Notes: generated by a model not told the origin, from the sequence alone. 27,914 nt of DNA from Taishania sp964580465 (GCA_964580465.1 CAZOKJ010000033.1:1-27914), one strand, 5' to 3'; shown: positions 8,011-15,820, counted from the first letter of the stretch. Numbers and translations are program-made.

Positions 8011-8541
8011 TTAGTTATTTTGTTGATGATAAATTTTATGAATCGATATATCTACAATTAAAGTGCTTAAAGGTGGAATTTTAGACATGTCTCCAACCAA
8101 ACCGTGCGCTAAGTGACTTGGAATGATTAGCTTAGCTTTATCGCCTTCACGCAATAGTTTGAATGCTTCTTGAATTCCTGATTCTATTTCTGATTTATCT
8201 ACTTTAAATTCTTCTACTTCATCACTTTTTGTGCTATAAACACTTGTTCCATCCAACAATGTTATGGTGTATTCAATGTCAACATAATCATCAGAAACAG
8301 CAGGATTACCAGTACCTTTTTCGTAAATAAAATAACGCAAACCAGAACCTGTTTTTTGCATTTTCCATTGCGGTTTTCTAGCTAAATACAAATTGATTTC
8401 AACTTCTTCTTCCGCTGAAAATTGCTTGTTCATTTGCGTTGATTTTTCATTGTTCCAATCAATTGCTTTTTCTTTTTTAGGCTGATTGTTACACGAAAAA
8501 ACTAAAAATACAACGATAAAAATAACTAAGTGCTTACTCAT
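8011..8541 (-). CDS. FKBP-type peptidyl-prolyl isomerase lipoprotein (GldI-like)
   Basis: A 176-residue predicted lipoprotein (lipobox FSC, Cys17) with a charged linker and one FKBP domain at about 83-172 (DDYVDIEYTITLLDGTSVYST, EAFKLLREGDKAKLIIPSHLAHG). Size, lipobox and the N-terminal SAEEEVEINLYLARK segment resemble GldI, the gliding-associated isomerase lipoprotein of flavobacteria, but I cannot show that it is an orthologue. Its ATG overlaps the stop of the DHH phosphoesterase by one base (TAATG). With the tandem-domain FKBP next door it forms a folding-factor pair. Confidence 0.82.
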   Translation of the reverse strand: MSKHLVIFIVVFLVFSCNNQPKKEKAIDWNNEKSTQMNKQFSAEEEVEINLYLARKPQWKMQKTGSGLRYFIYEKGTGNPAVSDDYVDIEYTITLLDGTSVYSTKSDEVEEFKVDKSEIESGIQEAFKLLREGDKAKLIIPSHLAHGLVGDMSKIPPLSTLIVDISIHKIYHQQNN

Positions 8542-9533
8542 TATTTGAAATATAGTGGAACAAGTTCCTTTAATTTTGTAATTGTTTCTGCTAACGAGAG
8601 TTTACTTGACCCGCCAGCAGCGTATTTGTGCCCACCACCATTAAAGCATTCACTGGCAATGATATTTACCTCGTAATCTTCTTTTCCTCTAAAGGACATA
8701 CGAACACTGTCTTCTTGCTCTGTTAACATAACTGCTGCTTTTACGCCTTGTATAGAAAGAGCTACGTTAACCAATCCTTCTGTATCGCCTTTTTGGTAAT
8801 GGAAACGTCTAAGCTCTTCAGCTGATAGACTGATGATTGCTACTTTGCCATCATTAACGATTTCTAATTTTTCACTTGTTGCATAACCTCTTAATTTTAA
8901 TTGGTTAACACTTGTATTATCAAACGTTTGCTCGTGAATTTTATTGTGTATTACTCCCAAATCTAACATTTGAGCAATGATTCGGTGTGTTTCAGAAGTT
9001 ACAGAATCAAAACGAAAAGACCCAGTGTCTGTAACGATACCTAAATACAAAGGAGTGCATATATGAGCGTCTAATAACTGTTTTTGATTTGAATGGCTGA
9101 GTAGCTCATAAACCAATTGTGAGGTTGAACACACTTCGGGTTTACTAATCATTAAATCCGTTATTGCATCAGGGTATAGGTGATGATCAATTAAAATGCA
9201 TTTTTTTGAAAAATTATCTAACAATGGTTGCATTGCGTTACCAACACGAGATGTATTGTTGAAATCGAGACAAATCAATAAGTCTGCCTCATCAAATTTT
9301 GTGCGTACTTTTTCTTCATCTGTCTCAAAAACTAAGATGGATTGTAAATCTTCTAACCATTGAAAAAAACTAGGAGCTTTATCGGGATGGCATACACTTA
9401 CGTCTTTGTTTAATTTTTGAATAAAACGGTACATTCCAAGCGAAGAACCGATAGAATCACCATCTGGAGATTTATGTGAAGTAATTACAATTTTATTAGC
9501 TGCTAAAATTGCGTCAATAATTTGTTGGTTCAT
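8541..9533 (-). CDS. DHH family phosphoesterase (NrnA-like oligoribonuclease / pAp phosphatase)
   Basis: A cytoplasmic 330-residue protein with the DHH-DHHA1 two-domain layout of NrnA-type enzymes, which degrade very short RNAs and/or dephosphorylate 3'-phosphoadenosine 5'-phosphate. Metal-binding motifs are all present: SHKSPDGDSIGS at 19-30 (His20, Asp24, Asp26), Asp90 in CLDFN, the DHH triad at 116-118, and Asp169 in GIVTDTGSF. The C-terminal DHHA1 domain ends with GGGHKYAAGG at 299-308, which contacts the substrate. The length is typical. Its stop overlaps the following FKBP gene, and it starts 11 bases after the upstream lipoprotein gene. Which substrate dominates in vivo cannot be told from sequence. 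Confidence 0.9.
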   Translation of the reverse strand: MNQQIIDAILAANKIVITSHKSPDGDSIGSSLGMYRFIQKLNKDVSVCHPDKAPSFFQWLEDLQSILVFETDEEKVRTKFDEADLLICLDFNNTSRVGNAMQPLLDNFSKKCILIDHHLYPDAITDLMISKPEVCSTSQLVYELLSHSNQKQLLDAHICTPLYLGIVTDTGSFRFDSVTSETHRIIAQMLDLGVIHNKIHEQTFDNTSVNQLKLRGYATSEKLEIVNDGKVAIISLSAEELRRFHYQKGDTEGLVNVALSIQGVKAAVMLTEQEDSVRMSFRGKEDYEVNIIASECFNGGGHKYAAGGSSKLSLAETITKLKELVPLYFK

Positions 9534-9544
9534 AATTTGTTTGT

Positions 9545-10327
9545 TTATGGGAGATAGATGAGTTGTCTAACTTCTTCAACGTCGCTTTTAAACTGAATGG
9601 CATCAAAAGCTGTATATCTACAGTCTAAAAGATTAATTAATTGTTGACTAAAAACAGATATAGGCTCATAATCTTGATAATATGAAAGGCGTGTTAGCAT
9701 TTCAGAACCATTATCTAGTTGAAGAAAAACCAATTCTTCTAATTTCTTTGAACTAATAGAGTTTGTAGCATTTTCTACTGTTAGATATAAGTTTTCTAAC
9801 CAAATTACAGCCTCATAATAGGCAAATTCAGCTTGGTTTTTTTCTGTTAAAATCAACTTCGTTAAAATCTCCAAAGAATCTTCGTCTATTTTTTTATCAA
9901 TAACAATGCTGTCATTGTAAAGGTGCATAATTCGGATGTTTTCCTCAAAAGCCATTTGATACAATTTTTTATTGTTACTTAATTTACCTAAAGTGAGATA
10001 AACATTTGAAAGAGCAATTTGTTCAATTTGTTCGTGTTTTTCTAAACTATCTTTTTTTGAAATTGTTGGAAAATGATATGCTTTCTTGCGTTTAGTATTT
10101 TTTTGAATGGCAGTATGAATTTCCTTTGTCGGCACTAATTTGAATGTATCGACAAAGGAAATAATTTCTGTATCAAGACCTTGTATCGTAGAATCTACAC
10201 CTCTCGTGTCTTGGTACGAAGATACTTTAAGCTCATTTTTTGGAACTCTCTTTTGATAACAAGAAGAAAAGCCTCCAATAAGCAAGCCTATATAAACGAT
10301 GAAAATAACGTATTTGGAATTAAGCAT
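9545..10327 (-). CDS. Unknown lipoprotein between dapA and the DHH phosphoesterase
   Basis: I do not recognise this 260-residue protein. It has a lipoprotein signal peptide (hydrophobic residues 7-20, lipobox FSSC with Cys23). Next is a low-complexity, polar region with a basic stretch KNTKRKKAYH (about 75-84). From about residue 95 onward it is predominantly helical (EQIEQIALSNVYLTLGKLSNNKKLYQMAFEENIRIMHLYND and later blocks), which could be a small helical-repeat domain. Its ATG lies inside the last codons of dapA (8-base overlap), so it is very probably translationally coupled. Cellular location is predicted to be an envelope membrane; the role is unknown. Confidence 0.8.
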   Translation of the reverse strand: MLNSKYVIFIVYIGLLIGGFSSCYQKRVPKNELKVSSYQDTRGVDSTIQGLDTEIISFVDTFKLVPTKEIHTAIQKNTKRKKAYHFPTISKKDSLEKHEQIEQIALSNVYLTLGKLSNNKKLYQMAFEENIRIMHLYNDSIVIDKKIDEDSLEILTKLILTEKNQAEFAYYEAVIWLENLYLTVENATNSISSKKLEELVFLQLDNGSEMLTRLSYYQDYEPISVFSQQLINLLDCRYTAFDAIQFKSDVEEVRQLIYLP

Positions 10328-11201
10328 TTATCAAGCGCTTCGTTTCTTTCGTTATACGTTCTTGTAAATTTTCTGACACTGGAACTAAAGGTAAACGTAA
10401 GTTTCCTTTCATGATTCCTCTTGTTGCCAACGCAGTTTTTACTCCAGCAGGATTTCCTTCTTCAAATAACATTTTAGTAATTGGAAGTAAGTCTAAGTGG
10501 TCAACACGGGCAGTCTCGAAATTTCCAGCTAAAGATTCATGAACCATTTTATTAAATTTTTCAGGAAAAGCATTATTAACTACTGAAATAACTCCTGATG
10601 CTCCTGTAGCAATCAACGGCAATGTGATGGCATCATCTCCAGAAATAACATCAAAACCTTCAGGCTTTAGACGAATAATTTCCATGATTTGTTCCATATT
10701 ACCTGATGCTTCTTTAACAGCAACGATATTGTCAATTTTGGCTAACTCCAACGTTGTAGCTGGTAAGATGTTAGAACCTGTTCTTCCAGGAACATTGTAC
10801 AGAATAATTGGCAACTTTGTACAAGAAGCGATGTATTTGTAGTGTTCGATGATTCCATTTTGAATTGGTTTGTTATAGTATGGAGAAACAGATAAGATAC
10901 CATCCACACCAGCTGGAACTTTTTTCAACGTTTCGCCAACTTCTAACGTATTGTTGCCACCAACACCAAAAACAATTTTCAAACGCCCAGCATTTTCGTC
11001 AATAACAGTTGATAAAATCTGCATTTTTTCATCCCAAGATAAAACTGGAGATTCTCCTGTTGTGCCTTGAACTACTAAAAAGTCTGTTTTTCCTTCAATT
11101 TGCAATCTAACTAATTTGCGTAAAGCATCAAAATCAATTGATTTATCATCATTGAACGGAGTAACCAGTGCTACACCTGCGCCTTTAAAAATGTTGTTCA
11201 T
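10320..11201 (-). CDS. dapA: 4-hydroxy-tetrahydrodipicolinate synthase
   Basis: DapA condenses pyruvate with aspartate semialdehyde, the first committed step to diaminopimelate (peptidoglycan) and lysine. The 293-residue protein is a full-length TIM barrel with the diagnostic residues: GTTGE at 46-50 (Thr47 and Thr48 of the proton relay), Tyr135 in LYNVPGRT, Arg140 for the aspartate semialdehyde carboxylate, and the Schiff-base lysine Lys163 in AVKEASG. It is the first gene of the long minus-strand cluster and has a convincing promoter about 36 bases upstream. Supplying diaminopimelate fits with the cell-wall peptidase and envelope factors downstream. Confidence 0.97.
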   Translation of the reverse strand: MNNIFKGAGVALVTPFNDDKSIDFDALRKLVRLQIEGKTDFLVVQGTTGESPVLSWDEKMQILSTVIDENAGRLKIVFGVGGNNTLEVGETLKKVPAGVDGILSVSPYYNKPIQNGIIEHYKYIASCTKLPIILYNVPGRTGSNILPATTLELAKIDNIVAVKEASGNMEQIMEIIRLKPEGFDVISGDDAITLPLIATGASGVISVVNNAFPEKFNKMVHESLAGNFETARVDHLDLLPITKMLFEEGNPAGVKTALATRGIMKGNLRLPLVPVSENLQERITKETKRLINA

Positions 11202-11236
11202 CTACTAAAGAAATTTAATGGTTTTATTTAATGTTA

Positions 11237-11244
11237 CAAATATA
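11237..11244 (-). promoter_or_regulatory. Candidate promoter for the dapA operon
   Basis: On the minus strand a perfect TATATTTG (-7 type TAnnTTTG) is preceded by ATTG with an 18-base spacer, and by TTTG with a longer spacer. Transcription would start near 11230, giving a leader of about 30 bases before dapA at 11201. Confidence 0.5.
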
Positions 11245-11292
11245 CTTTCTATAAACTAAAAACAATCATACAAAGAAGATTTATTTTTACTT

Positions 11293-11970
11293 TTATTCTT
11301 GCATGAATTTTCTTGGTCCACCTACACCAATTCTAAAACCAATGTTTCCAATGAAATGAATGCGAGAATTAGTTCTGCTCGCCCACTTAGGGTTGGACCA
11401 TCCATTGGCCTCATCAATGTATTCTTGCGTTGCGTAATAAGCTGTGTGTCTTGTTGAACCTATTCCAAGTCCTAAGAAACAATCCAGTGTAAATGTTTGT
11501 CCAAACCAAAATTGATATCCTGTGTCAAATTTAAACATAAATTGATTAACGCTACCGTTTCTACTGCCCAACCCGTACGCATTATCAATGAATTGAGTGG
11601 TGTATAAGCGGTATTTTAATTCTGGTCCAACATACAAACCTCTTGGAGCTGTTGCATAATTAACTAATGGATAGTAACGATAAGCTACAGAAGTGAAAAC
11701 ACCCATAGCACTTTTATGAGTAACACCGCTATTATTATTTAATATGCCATTGTACAATAATTGAGGAATTCCAATTTCTGAAATAGTCGGTCCTAAGCCT
11801 ACTTCAATACTTGATTGTCTAGCAATTCTATGCTCAAAAGTAAAATGAAATTCACCCATTGCTAATTGGGTGGGTGAGTACTTTACTGCAAAAATAGAAT
11901 GATCATCTTTCTGTGCTAATGCTGTAGAAAAGCTAAATAAAAATAAAGCTATGAGCCAATTGTTTTTCAT
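11293..11970 (-). CDS. Exported outer-membrane-type beta-barrel protein, unknown function
   Basis: A 225-residue protein with a clear signal peptide (residues 1-19, cleavage after ALA). The mature part is rich in alternating hydrophobic/aromatic strands and tight Gly/Asn turns, such as GVFTSVAYRYYPLVNY, RGLYVGPELKYRLY, FMFKFDTGYQFWFGQTFTLDCFLGLGIG and HFIGNIGFRIGVGG. That is the pattern of a small outer-membrane beta barrel of the DUF3575/OmpW-like kind. It ends KFMQE, without the aromatic C-terminal residue of proteobacterial barrels. It is transcribed alone, divergently from the small gene at 12091, and stops 91 bases before dapA. No specific function can be given. Confidence 0.75.
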   Translation of the reverse strand: MKNNWLIALFLFSFSTALAQKDDHSIFAVKYSPTQLAMGEFHFTFEHRIARQSSIEVGLGPTISEIGIPQLLYNGILNNNSGVTHKSAMGVFTSVAYRYYPLVNYATAPRGLYVGPELKYRLYTTQFIDNAYGLGSRNGSVNQFMFKFDTGYQFWFGQTFTLDCFLGLGIGSTRHTAYYATQEYIDEANGWSNPKWASRTNSRIHFIGNIGFRIGVGGPRKFMQE

Positions 11971-12041
11971 GTAATTTAGTATTTGTTATGTTAAAATTAA
12001 TCAATATTTTAAATATTACCATAAAAAATGAAAACAAAAAG

Positions 12042-12071
12042 TTTGGCATTGTTTTTGTTTAGTGTATTTTG
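12042..12071 (+). promoter_or_regulatory. Candidate promoter for the small secreted protein gene
   Basis: TTTG at 12042-12045 and TATTTTG at 12065-12071 are separated by exactly 19 bases. This is the spacing of the Bacteroidota TTTG/TAnnTTTG promoter, with one base missing from the -7 box. Transcription would begin about 10-15 bases before the ATG at 12091. Confidence 0.5.
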
Positions 12072-12090
12072 AACGTTAAAATTTAATAAA

Positions 12091-12345
12091 ATGAAAACAA
12101 TGAAAATAGCTTTAGCTGGATTAGCTTTCTTAGCAATCTCTAATGTAAATGCAATGAACGAACCATTGAAAATGGAAACGAAAAAGTTGACTAAAACACA
12201 AACAAATGCCTTGTTGCAGCGTGTGTCTTTAGTAGCAGCTCACAAAGGATTGACACAAGCAACTGTTAAACCTGCAAAACAATCTGTTCAACCAGCAAAA
12301 ACACAACAAACGTACCAGCTGGAAACAAAAAAAGTGGTCAAATAA
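12091..12345 (+). CDS. Small basic secreted protein, unknown function
   Basis: An 84-residue protein I do not recognise. The first 21 residues are a textbook signal peptide (MKTMKIALAGLAFLAISNVNA); a start at Met4 is also possible. The mature chain of about 63 residues has no cysteine, is rich in Lys, Thr and Gln and strongly basic. It has a short amphipathic stretch (about 38-51, NALLQRVSLVAAHK) followed by a repetitive VKPAKQSVQPAKTQQ tail. It has its own promoter and a strong intrinsic terminator, so it is a monocistronic unit and possibly abundant. It may be a small periplasmic or surface-binding protein, but nothing in the sequence assigns a function. Confidence 0.72.
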   Translation: MKTMKIALAGLAFLAISNVNAMNEPLKMETKKLTKTQTNALLQRVSLVAAHKGLTQATVKPAKQSVQPAKTQQTYQLETKKVVK

Positions 12346-12365
12346 TCGAAAACCATACATCACGC

Positions 12366-12397
12366 AAGGTCAATTCTTATGAGTTGACCTTTTTTTT
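12366..12397 (+). terminator. Intrinsic terminator after the small secreted protein gene
   Basis: A perfect 8-bp stem AAGGTCAA (12366-12373) / TTGACCTT (12384-12391) with a 10-base loop is followed by an unbroken run of T. It begins 20 bases after the stop at 12345. Confidence 0.88.
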
Positions 12398-12398
12398 A

Positions 12399-12406
12399 TA
12401 TATTTG
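12399..12406 (+). promoter_or_regulatory. Candidate -7 element for the glycosyltransferase gene
   Basis: TATATTTG matches TAnnTTTG perfectly and starts right at the end of the preceding terminator's T run. The predicted start site is near 12413, only about 14 bases before the TTG start at 12427. No good -33 box is visible because the terminator stem occupies that place. Confidence 0.42.
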
Positions 12407-12426
12407 ACAAAATTAACACTGCTTTT

Positions 12427-13521
12427 TTGTCGAATAAAGTCAAAAATATCCTGTTGCTATCTTCGTGGTTTGCTACGAAGGGGAAACCTTTTTTAGGTAA
12501 TTTTATCCATCAACAAGCTGAGTTATTAGCACAAAGTGTGGATGTTTATTTTGTGCGATTGATTCCAAATGGTCAAGTTGGAACGAAAGAACATTCATCT
12601 GTCCACATGATTGATGTGTACTATAAAAAATCACGTTTTTTTCTCTTTACGTTTCTTAACAAGAAAAAGGCATTGTCGCAAGCTTTAAGTCAATTACCTA
12701 AAATAGATGTGATTCATGCTCATGTGTCATCACCTGATGGCTGGCTGTTTAAAATAGCAAAGAAACAATTGAATGTACCCTTAGTTTTAACAGAGCATGG
12801 TAGCTATTTTCGAGAAGAGGTGCATTGGTCAGCAAAAATGAATTGGACCATTCGCCAGGGATTACTAGCTGCTGATAGTGTAGTAGCCGTTTCTGAAGTA
12901 CTGGCAAAATCGATTCAAAAGCGTTTTCCTAATAAAAAAGTAGCTGTTATTCCAAATTCAATAGATACAACTCTTTTTAAAATAGCTGACTACCCACCAA
13001 TAAAGAGTCGGTTTATTCATGTTTCCACTTTGGATAAAATTAAAAAACCTCAGCCTATTTTGGAAGCTTTTGCACGCATTGAAAAGGAATTTTCAGAAGT
13101 CGAATTGGTGATAGTGTCTGACGAGGATTATACATTTTTAAAAAATAAAGCGCAAAAGCTACGATTGAAAAATTGTTCATTTAAAGGTCCTTTGTTGCCC
13201 AATCAGATAGTGCAAGAGTTACAACAATCGTCGTGTTTTGTTCTAAATTCTGATTATGAGAGTTTTTCTGTTGTTATTGCTGAAGCGTGGGCTTGTGGTT
13301 TGCCAGTAATTAGTACCAATGTTGGAATAGCTACAGATTTGAGTAGTCAATATGGGATTCAAACAAACGGAACAGTTGATTCTATTGAAAATGCGATGCG
13401 TTACTTTATAGAAAACAAAAGTTCTTTTAATCAACAGATTATCCGAGAAAAAGCCTTGAATTTTTCAAATGAAAAGATTTTACAGACACTTTTATTGAAA
13501 TACAGTTCATTAATTAAATGA
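12427..13521 (+). CDS. Glycosyltransferase, GT4-type (TTG start)
   Basis: This 364-residue protein is a GT-B fold glycosyltransferase of the group 1 / GT4 kind, expected to transfer a sugar from a nucleotide donor to a glycan or lipid acceptor at the cytoplasmic face of the inner membrane. The N-terminal acceptor domain carries the FATKGKPFLGNFIHQQAELLA start and IDVIHAHVSSPDGWL. The C-terminal donor domain follows VAVIPNSIDTTLF (about 175-187) and contains the donor-binding motif DYESFSVVIAEAWACGLPVIST, with two glutamates in the usual E-x7-E arrangement. I use the TTG at 12427 because the first internal ATG lies about 60 residues in, beyond conserved N-terminal residues, and no in-frame ATG precedes it. 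Acceptor and sugar are unknown; it stands apart from any polysaccharide cluster. Confidence 0.87.
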   Translation: MSNKVKNILLLSSWFATKGKPFLGNFIHQQAELLAQSVDVYFVRLIPNGQVGTKEHSSVHMIDVYYKKSRFFLFTFLNKKKALSQALSQLPKIDVIHAHVSSPDGWLFKIAKKQLNVPLVLTEHGSYFREEVHWSAKMNWTIRQGLLAADSVVAVSEVLAKSIQKRFPNKKVAVIPNSIDTTLFKIADYPPIKSRFIHVSTLDKIKKPQPILEAFARIEKEFSEVELVIVSDEDYTFLKNKAQKLRLKNCSFKGPLLPNQIVQELQQSSCFVLNSDYESFSVVIAEAWACGLPVISTNVGIATDLSSQYGIQTNGTVDSIENAMRYFIENKSSFNQQIIREKALNFSNEKILQTLLLKYSSLIK

Positions 13522-13566
13522 AAATCTGTAATTTTAGCAACGATTTTTTAAATTAATATCAGATAT

Positions 13567-15612
13567 ATGAATAAACATTCATTTTATTTAGCTGCTGGAG
13601 CTTTATTATTGGCTTCATGTAGTTCAATGAAAAACAATGATTTCAAACAGTTGAACTCAATAGATGTTTCTCACATGAGTAGTACTGTGAAGCCAACGGA
13701 AGATTTTTTCATTTTTTCGAATGAAAACTGGATTAAAAACAACCCTGTACCTGCATCAGAGTCTAGATGGGGAAGTTTTAATGAATTAGAACAGCAAAAT
13801 AACCAGAAGTTACTAGCAATTTTGGAATCGTACAAAAATGCAAATGCTGCAAAAGGTACAAAAGAACAAATGCTGGGAGATTTTTATGCTTCGTTTATAA
13901 ACATGGAAGCACGAAACAAGGGCATTGAACCAATTAATCATGAATTACAATTGATTAATAGTAGCTTAACTTCAAAAAATCAATTACCTAAAGTAATTGG
14001 TGCTTTGCACATGGAAGGTGTTGATGCGTTTTTTGGTTTTGGAGTTGAACAAGATATGATGAATGTTGACATTAACATTGCTTATTTTGGACAGTCGGGA
14101 ATTGGTTTGCCAAACAAAGATTACTATACCGAAGCTCGCAATGAGTCTATTAGAGAAGCGTATAAAAAGTACATTGCTGATGCTCTTAAAATGGCTGGTT
14201 TAGTTGTTCGTACGGATGAAAAAAGCGTTCAGCAAAAGGTAAATAATATTTTCTCTATTGAAGATAAAATCGCATCAGTTATGTTGGGACCAGCTGAGCA
14301 ACGTATTCCTGAATTGGTTTATAACAAATATGAAAAATCGAAATTAGCATCTGAATTCTCTAATTTTAATTTCACAGAATATTTAGCTGCTGTTGGATCA
14401 GAATCATTTGATAATTTGATTGTGGACAATGTGAAATTTGCACCATTTGTTAATGGATTAATTGAAAAAGAAAGCCTTGAAGCGATTAAAGATTACTTAA
14501 CTTGGAAAGTGCTTCAACGATACATTGGAGCTTTGGGGCAAGATTTTGTTGATTTATCATTTGATTTTAATGGCAAAACACTAAGTGGAGCAAAAGAAAT
14601 GAAGCCTATTTCAGAACGTGCTATTGAAACCATTACACGCAGCAGCATTGGTGAAATGTTAGGAAGAGCTTTTGTTGAAAAACATTACTCTGAAAAAGCT
14701 CAACACCGTGTGAATGAAATGGTTGATAACTTAAAGTCTGCCTACAAAAAACGAATTGAAGCTTCTTCATGGATGACAGCTGAAACTAAAAAGGAGGCCA
14801 TTCACAAATTGGAATCTTTTGGTAGAAAATTAGGATTCCCATCAAAATGGGAAGATTTCAGCTCTATTACCATAAAAGCAGATGATTATGTTGGAAATTT
14901 GAGAGAAATAGCTCGTTATGAACATGTTAAAAACATGAAAAAACTAAATGAAAAAGTAGATCGTGACAAGTGGCACATGCCTGCACACATGGTGAATGCT
15001 TATTATCATCCGCTATTGAATGAAATTGCCTTTCCAGCAGGAATCATGCAGCCTCCATTCTTTGATGAAAATGCAGAAGATGCTGTAAACTACGGACGCA
15101 TTGGTATGGTTATTGGACACGAATTTACACATGGATTTGACGATATGGGGTCTAAATTTGCCGCTGATGGAAGTTTCAAAAACTGGTGGTCAGATGAAGA
15201 TAGAAAAGCATTTGAAGCTCGTACAAAAGTATTTGGAGAAACATTCTCTAATTTCTGTCCTTTCGAAGAACAATGTGTGAACCCAGAATTGACAATGGGA
15301 GAAAATATTGCAGATTTAGGAGGTTTAACAATGGCTTATTATGCTTATGCGATGACGAATGAATTTAAGAAAGGTAAATTAGTAAAAGGTTACACACCAG
15401 CGCAACGTTTCTTTATTTCTTATGCTCAATTATGGCGCATCAATTATACAGATGCTGAATTAAAGAAGAGATTAGCAACGGATCCACATTCTCCAGGTAT
15501 GTACCGAGTGAATGGACCATTGAAAAATTGCCCTGAATTCTTTGAAGCTTTTAATGTGAAAGAAGGTGACGCTATGCGTAATCCTCAAGGAAAAGCAGTG
15601 ATTATTTGGTAG
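13567..15612 (+). CDS. M13 family (neprilysin/PepO-like) zinc metallopeptidase, lipoprotein
   Basis: A 681-residue endopeptidase of the M13 family, which cleaves peptides in the envelope space. The signal peptide ends in a lipobox (LASC, Cys18), so it is predicted to be membrane anchored. The N-terminal peptidase M13 domain (about 35-410) and the catalytic C-terminal domain are both complete. The family motif NAYYHP starts at 477, the zinc site HEFTH is at 518-522 (His518, Glu519, His522), and ENIAD at 579-583 supplies the third ligand Glu579 and Asp583. It ends with the usual C-terminal tryptophan (VIIW). A weak -7-like TAATTTTA lies at 13530-13537, and a strong terminator follows about 100 bases after the stop. 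Length and motifs are normal. Confidence 0.95.
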   Translation: MNKHSFYLAAGALLLASCSSMKNNDFKQLNSIDVSHMSSTVKPTEDFFIFSNENWIKNNPVPASESRWGSFNELEQQNNQKLLAILESYKNANAAKGTKEQMLGDFYASFINMEARNKGIEPINHELQLINSSLTSKNQLPKVIGALHMEGVDAFFGFGVEQDMMNVDINIAYFGQSGIGLPNKDYYTEARNESIREAYKKYIADALKMAGLVVRTDEKSVQQKVNNIFSIEDKIASVMLGPAEQRIPELVYNKYEKSKLASEFSNFNFTEYLAAVGSESFDNLIVDNVKFAPFVNGLIEKESLEAIKDYLTWKVLQRYIGALGQDFVDLSFDFNGKTLSGAKEMKPISERAIETITRSSIGEMLGRAFVEKHYSEKAQHRVNEMVDNLKSAYKKRIEASSWMTAETKKEAIHKLESFGRKLGFPSKWEDFSSITIKADDYVGNLREIARYEHVKNMKKLNEKVDRDKWHMPAHMVNAYYHPLLNEIAFPAGIMQPPFFDENAEDAVNYGRIGMVIGHEFTHGFDDMGSKFAADGSFKNWWSDEDRKAFEARTKVFGETFSNFCPFEEQCVNPELTMGENIADLGGLTMAYYAYAMTNEFKKGKLVKGYTPAQRFFISYAQLWRINYTDAELKKRLATDPHSPGMYRVNGPLKNCPEFFEAFNVKEGDAMRNPQGKAVIIW

Positions 15613-15717
15613 ATTTAAATTGCCAATTACAAATTGCAACCGCGAAGCAGCACCGGAGGTAATTTCAATCACGATGTAGCGCTGAAGGCAATTGCAAATT
15701 GTGAGGAATAAATTTCA
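15613..15717. repeat. GC-richer insert bounded by near-identical CAATT-CAAATTG repeats
   Basis: Between the M13 stop and its terminator lies a segment of different composition. Two copies of a 13-mer, CAATTACAAATTG (15624-15636) and CAATTGCAAATTG (15689-15701), differ at one base and flank about 52 bases that are clearly more GC-rich than the surroundings (CGCGAAGCAGCACCGGAGG, AGCGCTGAAGG). The 13-mers also partly match in inverted orientation. No open frame is apparent. It could be a small dispersed (REP/MITE-like) element, but that needs other genomic copies to prove. Confidence 0.35.
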
Positions 15718-15762
15718 GCCGCAGATGCACAGTTGTTTTGCTGTGAGTCTGTGGCTTTTTTT
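15718..15762 (+). terminator. Strong intrinsic terminator after the M13 peptidase gene
   Basis: The arms 15718-15732 (GCCGCAGATGCACAG) and 15741-15755 (CTGTGAGTCTGTGGC) pair over 15 positions with only a two-base internal mismatch and one G-T pair, an 8-base loop, and a run of seven T directly after. Confidence 0.92.
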
Positions 15763-15764
15763 GT

Positions 15765-15772
15765 TATCTTTG
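15765..15772 (+). promoter_or_regulatory. Candidate -7 element for the MORN-repeat protein operon
   Basis: TATCTTTG is a perfect TAnnTTTG, placed right after the upstream terminator. A TTTG (15737-15740) lies 24 bases upstream, a longer spacing than usual. The start site would be near 15779, leaving a leader of about 90 bases that contains the palindrome at 15791-15820. Confidence 0.42.
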
Positions 15773-15790
15773 TAAGGGTTGATTAAAATG

Positions 15791-15820
15791 TTATTCGGTT
15801 GAATTTATTCAAACGAATAA
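15791..15820. promoter_or_regulatory. 30-bp near-perfect palindrome in the leader of the MORN-repeat gene
   Basis: TTATTCG (15791-15797) pairs with CGAATAA (15814-15820), and TTGAAT (15799-15804) pairs with ATTCAA (15807-15812). There is one mismatch between the blocks (G15798 against A15813) and only two bases at the centre. It could be a dimeric regulator's operator or an RNA hairpin. It is followed by a direct 11-bp repeat AATAATACTAA (15816-15826 and 15854-15864) that ends five bases before the ATG. Confidence 0.6.
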
